From: Blastobasis lacticolella
Lineage: Eukaryota > Arthropoda > Insecta > Lepidoptera > Blastobasidae
Direction: 5' to 3'
Length of the DNA: 64,000 nucleotides
Assembly (NCBI GenBank): GCA_905147135.1
Contig: LR990039.1
Location: forward strand, 29,757,708-29,821,707
Both the position numbers and the translations under genes were made by a program. Below, in pieces: positions 12,950 through 24,846 of this stretch. The notes beneath the pieces were generated by a model. It was not told the DNA's origin, did not search any database, and saw only the letters and a list, made by a program, of their open reading frames with translations. Each line of letters opens with the position of its first letter. Position 1 is the first letter of the stretch.

Positions 12950-15690
12950 AGATAAGTCTTAGCGTTTATCTCGGCTTTAGTTTTCATACTCATTCTTTTC
13001 CACTTCGCCCGCTCTTTCGTAGTAAGCCGTTGGCTCCCGACTTGGCGATATTACTCCATCGCTTTTTGGGCCGCCCACGGGGCCTCTTTCCTGAAACCGG
13101 CAGGTTCAAGCACCTATTACGCCCACGTATCCCTGGGGCTAATGCAATAAGTGACTATACCAACGCTGGCGAGCCTCCTCGACCTTATTCGCAATATAAC
13201 CTCACGATAAGGCTACCACGAATGTACTCGTTAAGTACTCGCTTAACGAGCAGCATTTTCATTTCGTTGGCATGGAGTTCGCGGACGTGTTTCGTCAGCG
13301 CTAGTCATATCTCGCAGCTATAGAGCATCACATGCCTAATAATAATTATACTCTTGTATACAAGTCTCTTGGACTTGACAGGCATTTTAGGGACCGCTGT
13401 CTTTTCACAGATGACCGCTGTGAGCTCCCAGTTGGCCAAAGCTGCAGAGATTATGGACATGATATCGGGGCCGATATCGACGGACTTGTGCAGTACGGCT
13501 TCGAGGTATCTGAATTTATCTGTTCTATTGACAGTTTCATTCCCTATACAGATGATTTCAAGAATCGCGCTGCCAGCCATATGCTCTGTTTTGGCTGACG
13601 ACGTCCAGCTTCAAACCTCTGTATTCTAGCACTTCCTTCCAAGTATTTGCCCTACACTAAATATCCCTCCTAAGCTTGCTCACCAGTGCGATGTTATCAG
13701 TGTTTTCATAAGCCAAGGAGGCACGTCCAGAATTTCCGCTTAGAGGCCATCGAGCCCATCGCAAAACAAGTAAGGGCTCACCACTGAACCCAGTGGCCCT
13801 AGCACAAGTGTGTCCGCGACAAAGCTCGCGCCGCGAGAGAGCGTTTGTCTCTTTCTCTCAATACTAAGACGAAAGAGATAGCAATACCTATGTCGCGCTT
13901 TTACTCGCTTATCGCGCGCGATAAGCGAGTAAGGCTTGTGCTAGGCCTACTGGTAGCCTACAGTAATCGGGAAGAAATTAGTATAGCCTACGATGGTTTT
14001 GACGATGGCTTCAGTGTTGGCGTACATGTCCTGGATAATCTTAATGTACGCCTCGGGTAGACTTTAATGGGCCCTCTGCAGGTCAAGAAATGCGAAATGC
14101 AAAGGACAAAGCAAAGGACTCCTGGAGGACTCTTGAGGGCAAAGACCGGATCCATGGCGCTACAGCCATGCCTGAAGCCGTATGGGTAATCCAACAAGGA
14201 GCATTCCTAACGAAGGCTCTGGTCTATAATACGTTCTAATTGCTTTATTGTGCGGCTCATAACGTTGATACGTCGATAGTTGCCGTACTCATGCACACTG
14301 CCCTTCCCTTTCCTTTAATAGATTAACGAAATAACTGTTTAATAGCATAGTGAGCAAGAGTACCCCTCAGGTCCCCAATGTTTTCCAGGATTCCATGGGT
14401 ATTGTCATGGCCACTCCTCAGACCTCTCCACCTCGTCACGGGTAATCAGGCTTATCAAGTCGAGGTTTGCAGGAAGCTGTGATGTTGGCACGTGGTTTTT
14501 AGCCTCGTCAGCGCCAACGGTCTTTAATAGTGTTTACTCATGTTGGCAGCAGGCCGTCTACACCTTTTATGGCAACACACTTTGTCACATCTAAAGTGGC
14601 TCGACTCCGCGACTTTGCCAACTTGTAGACGAGCTTCTGCCACTAGACAGTATCCAGCGCGTGATAGAGCAGAGCCAGCTGAGCCGATCGTTCTTTGCCA
14701 CCGTCATTTTAGCTCGTCGCTTTGCCCCCAAGTACACCTCCTTATCCGAATATGAGTTATTGTGCTACCATTTCTTGAAGCATGCATTTTCGTCCCTTTC
14801 TGCTTCCTGCACCATCTCGGTCAATTCTTCGGCCGCCATTCGACGTACCGAGTACTGTTCGTAAAAGTTTGAGGATGGACTTTTGCAAATCCGCACTCTA
14901 ATCAAGTCTTTAGGTTGCCTGCATGAACTCCTGGCTCTTGCCAGACTTGACTTTTTAGAGTCCACCGTTTACTACGTACCCGGACGTCCATGACGAGGAC
15001 TCGGTGCTGTGGAGTGAGGAATTCCCCCTGGATGACCTTGCACTGAGATACATAGCCGATGTCTTCAGATCAGCAAATAGTCGATCTGTGATTGGTGCGG
15101 TCGACTTTTGTAGGTGGTGAGGTGTTCATGTATCTTCTTGAAGAAGCTGTTTACCACGGCCAAGTTGGCGGCCAGTGAGGTTCGGATAATTTATTCTTAC
15201 GGAGATGACGCTGGCCATAGCCAGAGCCCTCGTGCATCCGACCGAACTTCTCGCTCCTGTGGCCCACTTGGACGTTGAGGTCCGCACCAACCATGATCTG
15301 ATTGGATGACGTTATATGTCGATCATTCTCTCAGAGCCTTGACCAGCATGAGCCGATCGCTCACCCAGCTCACCTCCAAGGTGCCATTCCATAAATCTTC
15401 GCACACCACAATACAGACCGCATTCCTCCCCTCTGCCGCACCGGTGTACACAAGCTTGTCCCTAGCGCGTTCTTCCGGGACTTGGAGCCTTGCTACCTGA
15501 GCTCCTTATAAAGGCCATTTCTACGCGACGCCGGTAGCCGGTAAAGCAGATCGGCCAGCTCTCTAGACCGACCCGTGAGCGAGCTAACGTTGAGCATCGA
15601 GAAACGGAGATTTCTCGTGGGCGCTCGCCTCTTTAACCCTGCCCGTGTTTGGCAGGGTAGCCCTAACGAACTTGTCACAGGTTTAGGGCG
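12950..15690 (-). mobile_element. decayed, nearly full-length RTE-like LINE
   Basis: Read leftwards, the parts come in the correct order for one element. The start of the endonuclease ('NLRFSMLNVSSLTGRSREL', about 15625-15570) is followed by decayed endonuclease and linker DNA. Next is a reverse-transcriptase block with the 'GFRHGCSAMDP' signature (about 14175). The C-terminal region 'KFRYLEAVLHKSVDIGPDI' (13515-13460) and 'MLYSCE' (13320) follow, and the extreme C-terminus/3' end is at 12950-13130. It is full of frameshifts and stops. A MITE (13790-13953) is inserted in it. Confidence 0.7.
13790..13953. mobile_element. MITE, family CCAGT, copy 2, nested in LINE
   Basis: A 164-base element with inverted ends CCAGTGGCCCTAGCACAAG and CCAGTAGGCCTAGCACAAG (right end, reverse complement). 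It is the second copy of the element at 11332. Near its right end is a perfect 32-base palindrome (13901-13932) centred on CGCGCG. The host DNA on both sides is RTE-like LINE sequence, so the MITE entered after that LINE. Confidence 0.75.
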
Positions 15691-15754
15691 ATGTGCCTGC
15701 GCGTCGTTTTCCGGCGCCGACCTATCTCTGTACTTATTCACATATCCATCATCA

Positions 15755-16225
15755 TAACAGCCAAAAGATACCTACTGCTGGGCATAGGCCTCCCCCAAAG
15801 ATCTCCACAAGGGCCAGACCTATGCCTTCCGCATCCAGCTGGTACCTGCGATCTTTACCAGGTCGTCGGTCAACCTTGTGGCAGGCCTACACACGCTGCG
15901 TCCCTCTGTTCTTCGAGCCATGTGCCCTGCCTATTGCCACTTTAGCCTGACAATCCTTAGGGCTATGTCGGTGACCTTGGTTCGCTTGCGGATCTCCGCA
16001 TTTCTGACTCGATCGCGCAGAGAAACTCCGAGCATAGCTCTTTCCATTGCCCTTTGGGTAACAGAGAGCTTTCTTATAATGCCCATAGTGAGCGGCCACG
16101 TCTCTGTTCCGTAGTTCATTACTGGCAACACACATTGGTCATACCTTCGTCTTGAGACACTGCGGTAATTGGGACGAAAATATATGGCATTCGTCGTTTT
16201 CTCCTTATCGAAATTGTCCAACTTG
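15755..16225 (-). mobile_element. RTE-like LINE 3' end (second family)
   Basis: Read leftwards, an open segment gives 'YDQCVLPVMNYGTETWPLT' and 'VTQRAMERAMLGVSLRDRVR' (16150-16000), the C-terminal region of an RTE-like protein. It is followed by a decayed tail related to the copies at 39123-39275 and 43488-43640. It stops next to the 5' end of the LINE at 12950-15690, so two elements stand head to tail. It is truncated at its 5' side. Confidence 0.7.
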
Positions 16226-16499
16226 TATATAGCTGGACTATTTGTCCTTTTTTACAGAACTTGACTTTTCCATTCTAAAATTTATTGGTGTTTTGGCTTT
16301 TTACGTGCAGTGACTACCATCCATTATGCACAACCTGTTAGGGAGAAGCCGATTCACCAGAGCCTCGTCGTTCTTTTTATATACTTGCTTCACTGCGATC
16401 TCCAACTCGTCTGGAGATTATGACAATATCCTCCCCCCCTCCTGGGAGAAGACCTTAGTCCTACAGTCGACTGCTATATGCTTCGATGTTGATGATGAT

Positions 16500-18950
16500 G
16501 ATATGTAAATTTAATAGGATAACCTAGTTGTACTACGTACCGTACCAATTTTTTTAACTTAAGTCAAATCAAGGTGTCAGGCACTATAGAAAAGTTACGG
16601 AGGCACCATTCTTAATTTTGGCCAGAACCGATTGTCGTTTGCATACACAGTCCGCAGTAGGTATCATGTGCATTGTGTTTGGATTGAGATCATAAAATCG
16701 AAAATAGCGATGGATTTAATGATTAAATATTTAATATGCTATGTCCAGCAGTGGGATGATTCGGGCTAATAAATAATAACAATGAACTATTTTTATATAA
16801 TATAGTATTTTCATATAGGAAAAAATTATAGAACTAAAATTTAAATTGGTTCACAAGAAAGTAGTTAAAAGCTTTTAAAGATTAATGATTGACTCGTTCT
16901 CACAAAACAAAGGAGATTTTGTGTGCAATTTATCTATTTAATGTTGTATTTCTTATTAGATTGAATAAATGGTTTTGGTTTAAAAATCCTTCAATCAAAA
17001 TTCAATATAAAATTGTTTTGGTATAAAAATCAAGTTCCCGTCCCCTATTCAAAAGCAACTCAAAAACTACTTATGTAGAAGTAGTAGTGTAGAGTAGTAC
17101 AGTAGCTTAAAAATAGTTTGCATAATGAGTCCTGACCTAACTTTATTCAAATCATATGATTGAATCTGAATTGTAAAATGTACAGCTAAACTTTAGTAAA
17201 TGGACCGTCGAGTTAGGCGTCAAAGTTTCAGATCGCGGAGACTTGTAGCTTCCCGAAAAAAAATTATTGGAAATTCGTACTTCCGTTCATTAAGAGGTTA
17301 TGAAATGCGCTAAAACCTTAGGTATTCCTATCAAACCCTATAATAAAATTTGATCAAAAACATTGTTCTGTCACAGAGGTTGCGAGGAGAATGCCAGAAC
17401 CATATCCACAATTCTTAAGAGTATCAATTTAAAAATTGGCGCGCTATTGTAGAATGACTGTTGCGGCTACGACTCAAGTGTTTTTGAGCGCGAGAGCAGT
17501 GGAATTACCCGTGTTATTGTCAACATAACCTCAAAATCGAAACAAATGAAGTGATATAAAAAAACGCGGGCCCTCACAACTCGAACGGGGTCTATTTATC
17601 TCCCCCTCTCCAGCCGTCCCAAGCCCTTAATTAAACGGTCTATAGACTAAGATTTGCTAAACGTACCTATTGAATACGCACCCCAACAAAATACCCAGGT
17701 ATTTGTGTGTAAAAATAAACAATCTCATCTGTCATCATTATAAATTTCGCTAAAAGGCAGTATGACTGATACACTTTATAATACTGATCATTCTAAAGTT
17801 GGCAATACTTCATACTTAAACAATACTTAATACTTCATTTTTATTATAAAATATTAAGTTTGGAATTTAAATATAGGATTGCATTGTAAAAGTCTAAATT
17901 GATTATGATTTAAGACTGTAAAGCCAACCATTTCTATATTCGCATTGCACATAGAACAATGATCCATTTTCATGAAAAATTTCAAGCTCTGGTAAATATA
18001 TACAAACAGATGAGATTTCATGATAATGAATCAGAGAAAAATTAAATTATTAGACATTCACAATGACTAAAACATAGGATTTTAATATTTTCGCAAAGTA
18101 AGTGGATAAAGCAGATGTGAAGAATAACTGAAAAGAAAAATACTACACTTCTATGAAGTTGACATAACTGAAGGCATGAAACACCTACGTTGAAAATGGT
18201 ACATTTCATACCAAAAAATGACTTGGTTTTTTAAGTTTCTTGATATCTGATCAGTTATTTACAAGAAGTTTTTCAATTGATAATTTACTTCAATAAACTT
18301 ACAGAACATCAAAATACTTGTATGAAAAACTTACCATCACTCCGGTCAGCACCTAACCCACTTTTTTTTATACTTGTCTTATTTGGGACACTAATATTAT
18401 TTTATAAACTGATTGAAAGCAGATTTCAGTGCAGTGTCTTACCTATGTTATTGCCCAGAGTCAAATAGATATATGCAAATACATGTATGTATTAGCAATC
18501 TGCTAAAAGTAGAGCTGTTTGAGGTATTGTTTCACTCCAAAATAGGACAAGTTTATAAAAATGTGGTATTCACCAAAACATAAAACACTCATGTAAATAA
18601 AAAATTCGCATTTGCAGTAAATATACATGGTCAGTTGAAAGTTTATCTTGGGCAAGAAGACTATGACAATATTAGCACCATATATCTTACTTAATTAAGA
18701 TATGAAATATAATTTAAATAACATTCTTTTTTAGCAGCTTTAAATAAGCTTTAAAAATTTTTTTAAATCAATAACTTAGAAAAGTATACATACATCTCTT
18801 TTAAAGACTAAACTTTCAACATGATGTACCAAGAATTAAGTACATTTTATAGGGATATAAATCAATCTCAGTACATAAGATGACAGATGAGACAACAAAC
18901 AAAAATTATGGGATATAGCCATACCTAGCAGAAATGAGAAGGTAATGTAT
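16500..18950. other. AT-rich DNA, probable osa first intron
   Basis: Very AT-rich, with no recognisable exon. It lies directly downstream of the splice donor of osa exon 1 (minus strand), so it is taken as the start of that intron. No second osa exon was found here or further left. Confidence 0.5.
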
Positions 18951-19013
18951 ATTTTAGACATTAGACTGTGGACTATATAAGTGTAGTAAGCAGAAAATGT
19001 GTAATGTACTTAC

Positions 19014-19556
19014 CGTGGAATTTCTATAAGGGCTTCCTGGAGGGTTGTATGGTGGCATTGGTCGTTGCGGTGGCCAGCCGGGTGCAGGTCCGTAGCCCGC
19101 CGGCGGCTGCTCATAGCTGTTCGGGTAACGGTGTGGCGGCGCTCCACTTGATTGTAGTAGAGAATTGAGCGTTGGTGTGGGCCCCGGCGCTTGCGATGCC
19201 GGCTGCGCATGAAAGAATCGTTGTTGTGCCTGTGGAGGCCGGGGCTTGCCAGGAAAACCTGGGCGAGCAGAGTAATATGGATCGCCACCTTCGGGATATC
19301 GATACTGGCCGTACTGGTCTGCTCCTGGCCTCTCTCCGGCCCGGTCATGGCCGGGCGCGTCGCCACAGTCGCGTGGCTGCCCCGGATCGCTCGACATCGG
19401 CGATTTACTCTTTGTATTTAAGACGCCATCGGGCGGAACGCGCCCGACTGACTTGTCAGTGCCATTTTGCAATAATACGTTCCGAGATTCACTAAGCTCC
19501 GATGGACTCTCCACGTTTGCTTCGCTGCGCTGAGACTCTGCCTGCGTTGCAGCCAT
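19014..19556 (-). CDS. osa: osa, first coding exon (SWI/SNF BAP complex ARID subunit)
   Basis: Osa (ARID1A/B in mammals) is the signature subunit of the BAP class of SWI/SNF nucleosome remodellers and works in the nucleus as a trithorax-group regulator. This exon gives residues 1-181, a small part of a protein of over 2000 residues, so the ARID domain is not in view. The match rests on the Pro/Gln/Tyr-rich composition and on 'GPTPTLNSLLQSS' at residues 125-137, followed by 'HRYPNSYEQPP', which is the conserved N-terminal signature of insect Osa. The ATG at 19554-19556 has a strong context (A at -3, G at +4). An open frame continues upstream without another ATG. The exon ends ACG|GTAAGT, donor at 19013-19008. 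Later exons must lie beyond the left edge. Confidence 0.85.
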
Positions 19557-19890
19557 GTTCGGCTGGTGCGGCCGTCCCCGCTGTCTCGCTTTACAATCAA
19601 CCGGCACGCTTACGTTACATCGAAATCAGGAGTCGGATAGGTTAACCGCGACATAAATACTTCCATAACTATTAAACTACTTAGTAATAATCTAGATTCC
19701 AAACGGACGAAAAATCGTTCACCGACGCACACACATCGATCACATATCTACTACATTGGCGTAAACGAGGTTAGGGAAAAGGTTACATATCTACCAGGCG
19801 CTTATATTATATCACCATCACATTTATAACACTATGAATGAAATCACTAATAGAAAACTTCATTCCCTTCTAATTGAATAAGAGCAAAAC

Positions 19891-19944
19891 TCAAAAGAAG
19901 AACAATAGATTCTCGAAACTCCCACAATTATTAGCGTCCGCCAT
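19891..19944 (-). other. short upstream ORF in osa leader region
   Basis: An ATG in a good context (AATGGCGG), about 390 bases upstream of the osa start, opens a 17-codon frame that ends in TGA before the main start. It may be a uORF in the osa 5' leader or a chance frame. The osa transcription start is not known. Confidence 0.3.
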
Positions 19945-21690
19945 TATACGAACTCCAAATTCTACAGCGAGCGAGCGACAGCGCTTGATGAGGCTTCTGG
20001 CTAAGTTCACTTCGGTTGTAAAAAATTAGCCTTACAATGGGGCACAGAGGAAAACTGTATTTTTATTGAAAGCACAGTGTGTAATAAGTTTCGTTATTGA
20101 AATTATATTTGCACTAAGTTACAAAATTCTTGCGATTTTAGATAAATCTTGTTTACATTTCGTAGTTTGAGACCACGTAGTTGACGCAATGCTGCCAACT
20201 AAAAACACAAAAATTCTTGTGACAAGTTCCGCTGGCGCCAAGAGTTTTGTTCCGAACTTCACACTGCCAACTTCTATACTTATAACTTTTATTTCTAAAC
20301 TTAATATTTCTCTACTCTCACCAATTATATGATGCCCAAGTACAATAATTTAATTTTAGTTTTATAATGACTTTCACTGTTACGTTTCGTCATTAAATAA
20401 CGAGAAAACATAATCGCGTGCGTTGTTGATGCCAACTTGACGATTTGAAATGATACCACTTGATACTAAAGATAAAATTCCTTCCAGACGAACCGACTTA
20501 CTCGAATTGTCCTCCAATGACCTTCAATATTTTGTCCATCACCATTACCAACTATATCGTAATCATGAAGGTATAGATAAAAATGGAGTCCACACTAGGA
20601 ACAACCGCTTGAGTCAAATACCTACATAACTCTATCTTACTCTCTGTGGTCGGACTTCTCTTTTTAGTGTATTGCCATGTATTAACGTGTTTGTAAATTA
20701 AAATGAAGGATAGAAAGAGAGGGCCTGCCCACAGAGAGCGAAATGGAAACACATAGATATGCTTCAAGTAGGTATTCGAAGTGTGGTCTCCATACCTTTT
20801 ATCTATAACTTCATGATCGTAATTTGGCCATATTTGGGACAATAATCTAATGAGATTATTTATTTACATTTTTTACAACCATTATTAGGTACATTAAGGC
20901 GCTTGGCACATTGGACCGCAGCACCGCGATACTGCGGAAAACGCATCCACGCGCGTGGCTGCGGATCCGCATCACAGTACTTTTCCATACACAAGTCCAG
21001 AGCTGTGTTTCCATAGATAACTCCAGTGTTACAAGATTAGGCCCTTTCTTCGTCATTCTGGCGAAATTTGGAAATATGTAATCTTTATATTGTTTTCAAA
21101 TATCTAGGAATTGTCCAAATTAATTAGGTATTATTTAGGTGAAAAATAATTTGAGTACTGACTAACGGAACATCTAATTGACAATCCTGGAGACCTCACT
21201 TCACAGCAGCGGCCTATTTGACGCCTTTTTATGCAGAAAGTACTGTGCTAAAAACTTATCTGACCGACAGGCCAACCGCCTAATATTCGAGTTGAACGTC
21301 GCCCTCTTCTAGCAATAGGATATATGTATTTATAACATTATTATCAATTTAGAGCAACTACATATGATGGGCAAGTATTCAGATGTACTACTACTTCAGA
21401 TTAGAGATGTCGGATTATGATTGTAATCGACTTCAATTATTTGTCAATTTGACGAATAACTCCGTGGTATTGTTGATGGCTTCCACACGAAAGAGAGAAA
21501 TAGAGATAATGAAACCTGAACAATATTTTAACGGCTTTAGCCGTTACAATATTGCCGTTATTTCGTATACGAAATATTTTCAAGGAACGAAAGATCGTGA
21601 TAAACAAATCAATGGTAGTCGTGGGACTACTGGTAAACATAGACTCACGGGAAAAAGAGTTCCAAGATCAATTCTTTCCAAGTGATTATA
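19945..21690. other. no gene seen; upstream of osa
   Basis: Contains the presumed osa promoter near 19950-20050 (a CG-rich GAGCGAGCGACAGCGC block) and no exon on either strand. The segment at about 20895-21020 looks like an interspersed repeat fragment. Confidence 0.4.
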
Positions 21691-21699
21691 TTTTCCAAG

Positions 21700-21905
21700 T
21701 TTGACATCTGTCATCCGAAATGTAGGTCTCGACGAGTAAGTTCTATCATTTCTTTTTAGAAACAAGTATTCTAGGACTAGTAGGTTCCGACTTATAACAG
21801 TTTTAAACTAAACACCTGTCATCCGAAATGTAGATCTCGACGAGTACTTTCATTTCTCTTTACAGACTAGTGTTATAGGACCATTAGTTTCAGAGTTTTG
21901 ACAGT
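21700..21905. repeat. tandem duplication, about 108-base period
   Basis: TGTCATCCGAAATGTAG starts at 21709 and again at about 21817, followed in both copies by a CTCGACGAGTA block and a pyrimidine-rich stretch. Two degenerate copies, non-coding. Confidence 0.7.
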
Positions 21906-22415
21906 TTTACGTCACGCGAAATAAAACTTATTCTCTTCAGTTCATACATTTTGCTAGGTGGGGCGGGGGCAACGCCCATGCCAACATATTGAAAATGAAC
22001 TTTTCAAATAGGCAGAACGTTAGTTTCTTTTAACGCCACGTTTATGATGTATTCTTGATCCTTGTCGGTTTGTAGATTCTAAAGCTTTAGTACATGAAAC
22101 TCTTGGCTTTGGCTTTTATATATTGCATTGAACAATCAGAAAACTTCCCCACATAGCATTAGATATTTTGTACATTTCGTTAGGGCAATCCGTGAATTCA
22201 GGCAATATTTACTATATCTTTGGATTCAGCACTGAATATTCAGTACGTATTACAGTAGACCTACATGGCAATACAGAGCACGCGTGTCAAATGTGTCAAA
22301 GAAAAAATACGACGGATCCGCACGAACGCGCGTGGATACATTGTCAGCATAGAGAAAAAAATTAACTATTTTACGTCTATGGTTTTCAGTGTGTTCGACT
22401 ATGCGTGATTTCCAT

Positions 22416-22603
22416 ACAAACCGATGACAGCTCAAAGAACTTTATGTCACGCACTAACGCACGTCACGCACCACCGTACGGTGCTGCGTTGCAGTGTGCG
22501 AAGCCTCTACAAACCGATGACAGCTCAAAGAACTTTATGTCACGCACTAACGCACGTCACGTACTACCGTACGGTGCTGCGTTGCAGTGTGCGAAACTTC
22601 TAA
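22416..22603. repeat. tandem duplication, 93-base period, two copies
   Basis: ACAAACCGATGACAGCTC begins at about 22416 and again at about 22509. The two units differ at only a few positions, so the duplication is recent. Each unit contains the palindrome CCGTACGG. Confidence 0.85.
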
Positions 22604-22833
22604 ATGATTTCAGTCAGACTTGAAGTAGTGCCAAGCTGACCGCTGGCAGACTGTGACAAATTTGGGGTTTTAGTAGGTTAAGGCGGGTTTGTACGTTGCG
22701 TGATTTTGCGGATGCCGGATTTTCACGCACGGCGGACGACTACGGTCGGCAACGTGTAGAGTGCCACAAACATATGACCCAGTGGCCCAAACTGGAAAAG
22801 CCTTAATAACCTAAAATTACACAAATTTCAACC

Positions 22834-23445
22834 CCCCAACGGGGTAAATTTCGTTCATTCGTGACCGATACTGAGTTAGGCGGTACCGATCTTGTGAAGC
22901 CATTTCATAGTATTTGATCAAGGTGGCGGCGGGCGGTCAATTGGAGTTTGGCGGTACGACCCCCGATCAACTACAAGCGATACACGGGCGCGAGCGCATG
23001 CATAAACAGCCTGTTTACATGATCGTGCCCGTGTTTGTCCTTGTTGAATATCTAAACGTTTAAAAGCTTGATGCAAGCGCTATAACGTTCACTTCTGCTC
23101 CTTTGAATCAATGTAAGCGTCAATAGGGTACGTGGGGGGGAGGCAAGGGTGCCATTTGCTCTGTCGAGCACCGAGTCTGACTCACAATCGCTCACGGTTT
23201 GTTGACCTAAAGGGCCAAAAATTCTCAGCTTGGCGCTCGTTTAATTATTTATTTCAGCTTTTTAGAAACGACATTACAATTTTTTTCGATATATTCAAAA
23301 CCTTAAATGCCGAGTTTTTTGCGCCTACCGCCAAACTCCAATTGACCGCCACCATATTGATCAAATACTATGGAATGACTTCACAAGGTCGGTACCGCCT
23401 AACTCAGTATCGGTCACGAATGAACGAAATTAATACCGTTGGGGA
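22834..23445. mobile_element. inverted-repeat element, about 120-base arms
   Basis: The left arm (about 22834-22960, starting CCCCAACGGGG) and the right arm (about 23322-23445, ending CCGTTGGGG) are near-identical in inverted orientation. Both carry TTCGTTCATTCGTGACCGAT and the GGCGGTACCG block. The 360-base interior has no recognised coding sequence; a plus-strand open frame across the right half is not convincing. Likely a non-autonomous DNA transposon. No clear target-site duplication. Confidence 0.7.
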
Positions 23446-24428
23446 GTATAGTAACGATTCGTTTCGCATTTTCATTTTTCGTATTTACCGTTGGACACGT
23501 TTATTATTGTTGTCTTTTCTTGACATTGCAGCAATCAAAAATCACAGACATACCAGACTAAACACAAATCACAAATATTCCCTCACTCTACAATGATTAT
23601 AAATCTTGCTATCCCGTTTTTTCGTCTATTCATATAAGCTCTAAGAAAATTACGCGCGCAATGTTTTTAACGTTAGACATGCTGCTAAAATCGACCTGAC
23701 GTTTCTTTTGAAACATCAGTATAACTTTTATATATTCTTAATAAAATTTAAATCAAACCATTTAAAAGACGGTGTAATTTTAGTGCACATTAATATAAAA
23801 GCGCAATTTATGGAAATACACCTGGATTATCTTTTCATCGGTAAGCAATTTCAAAATATGCATCGTAATAGTGTGAATTTGCAATAATTAAAATGCTTTA
23901 CCTTACAACAACATGCCATTAAAGATAGATTTAAAATTATTGGCAAATTGAGCAATATTTCGGTGATCGAAAATATTTTGATGCTAACAGGGTCGGATTT
24001 AGTATTAATTGTATAAACGTTTAATACTCAAATCTTGTAAATAGCGGTCCGCAATTTTATATGTATTAAGTAGGGTTTCACACCAAAAATGTACCCAAAT
24101 GACAGTTTAAATGTTCAGACAAAATATACTCACAAGTCAGATTTGTTTATATTCGTTACTAGTGGAAATTCGTAGCAAAATATAACATTGCAGATGGGCT
24201 GCCTTGTTCCGTCCCTGCATTTGCATTAGTGTGTGTGTTTTAGAGATGTGTGACATTTTGTCTCGAATTGAAACTTGGTATGTTCTCTCTGCTTCTGTAG
24301 ATTAAATTTTTTCTCTATTTCAAAAGTGAACATCGAGTAAATTAATCGTTCAATTCTTAAGCACTCTGCATATGTTGCTGAAACTTTCGAGCTGTCTTTT
24401 TTGTTTGTAAGTGAATTTACTTCTCCGT
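23446..24428. other. no gene seen; AT-rich
   Basis: AT-rich DNA without recognisable exons or long repeats. Confidence 0.5.
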
Positions 24429-24846
24429 GAATGTGGAGTTTTCCAGTAGGTATTGTCAGTTGGTTTCAAAAAACATCAATAGATGGCGCTCCTACAATTT
24501 ATTAATCTTTTTTAAATCTGTGTGATGGTGGTAGTGATTTCATGCAGCCAACTAATATTAAATTCAAAAATAAAATGTTTATTAATATAAACATAACTGT
24601 TAAAGGTTGAACGAACTGTACAAAGAAATATTTATATAAGTTGGCACTATGTTCCATTATTATTACAACCTCTAAAATGGTTGAAAATGATTGACAAATA
24701 CAATATTATCCAATACAAAGTACCCAGTGTTTATATCCTCTTTACTAAGAACCTATTTCAAGCGATTATCAATTACCAAAATTGTCGGGGTGCCATCTAG
24801 TGAGTGGTTAAGAATGCTTTAGATCCCTATTGGCAAACTGCTCATT
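24429..24846. mobile_element. MITE, family AATGAG, copy 1
   Basis: An element of about 418 bases, with two more copies at 29176-29596 (same orientation) and 56075-56492 (reversed). The ends are inverted repeats of the form AATGAG-(G/C)-AGTTTTCCA-TAGGTAT. Subterminal inverted blocks read TAGATGGCGC-CC-ACAATTT. This copy has lost part of its left terminus. Non-coding. Confidence 0.8.

Noticed and set aside
19172..19495. Plus-strand open frames over the osa exon
   Set aside because: Antisense of the osa first exon, which has clear homology.
23132..23596. 154-codon plus-strand frame
   Set aside because: Crosses the right arm of an inverted-repeat element and its boundary; no recognisable domain.
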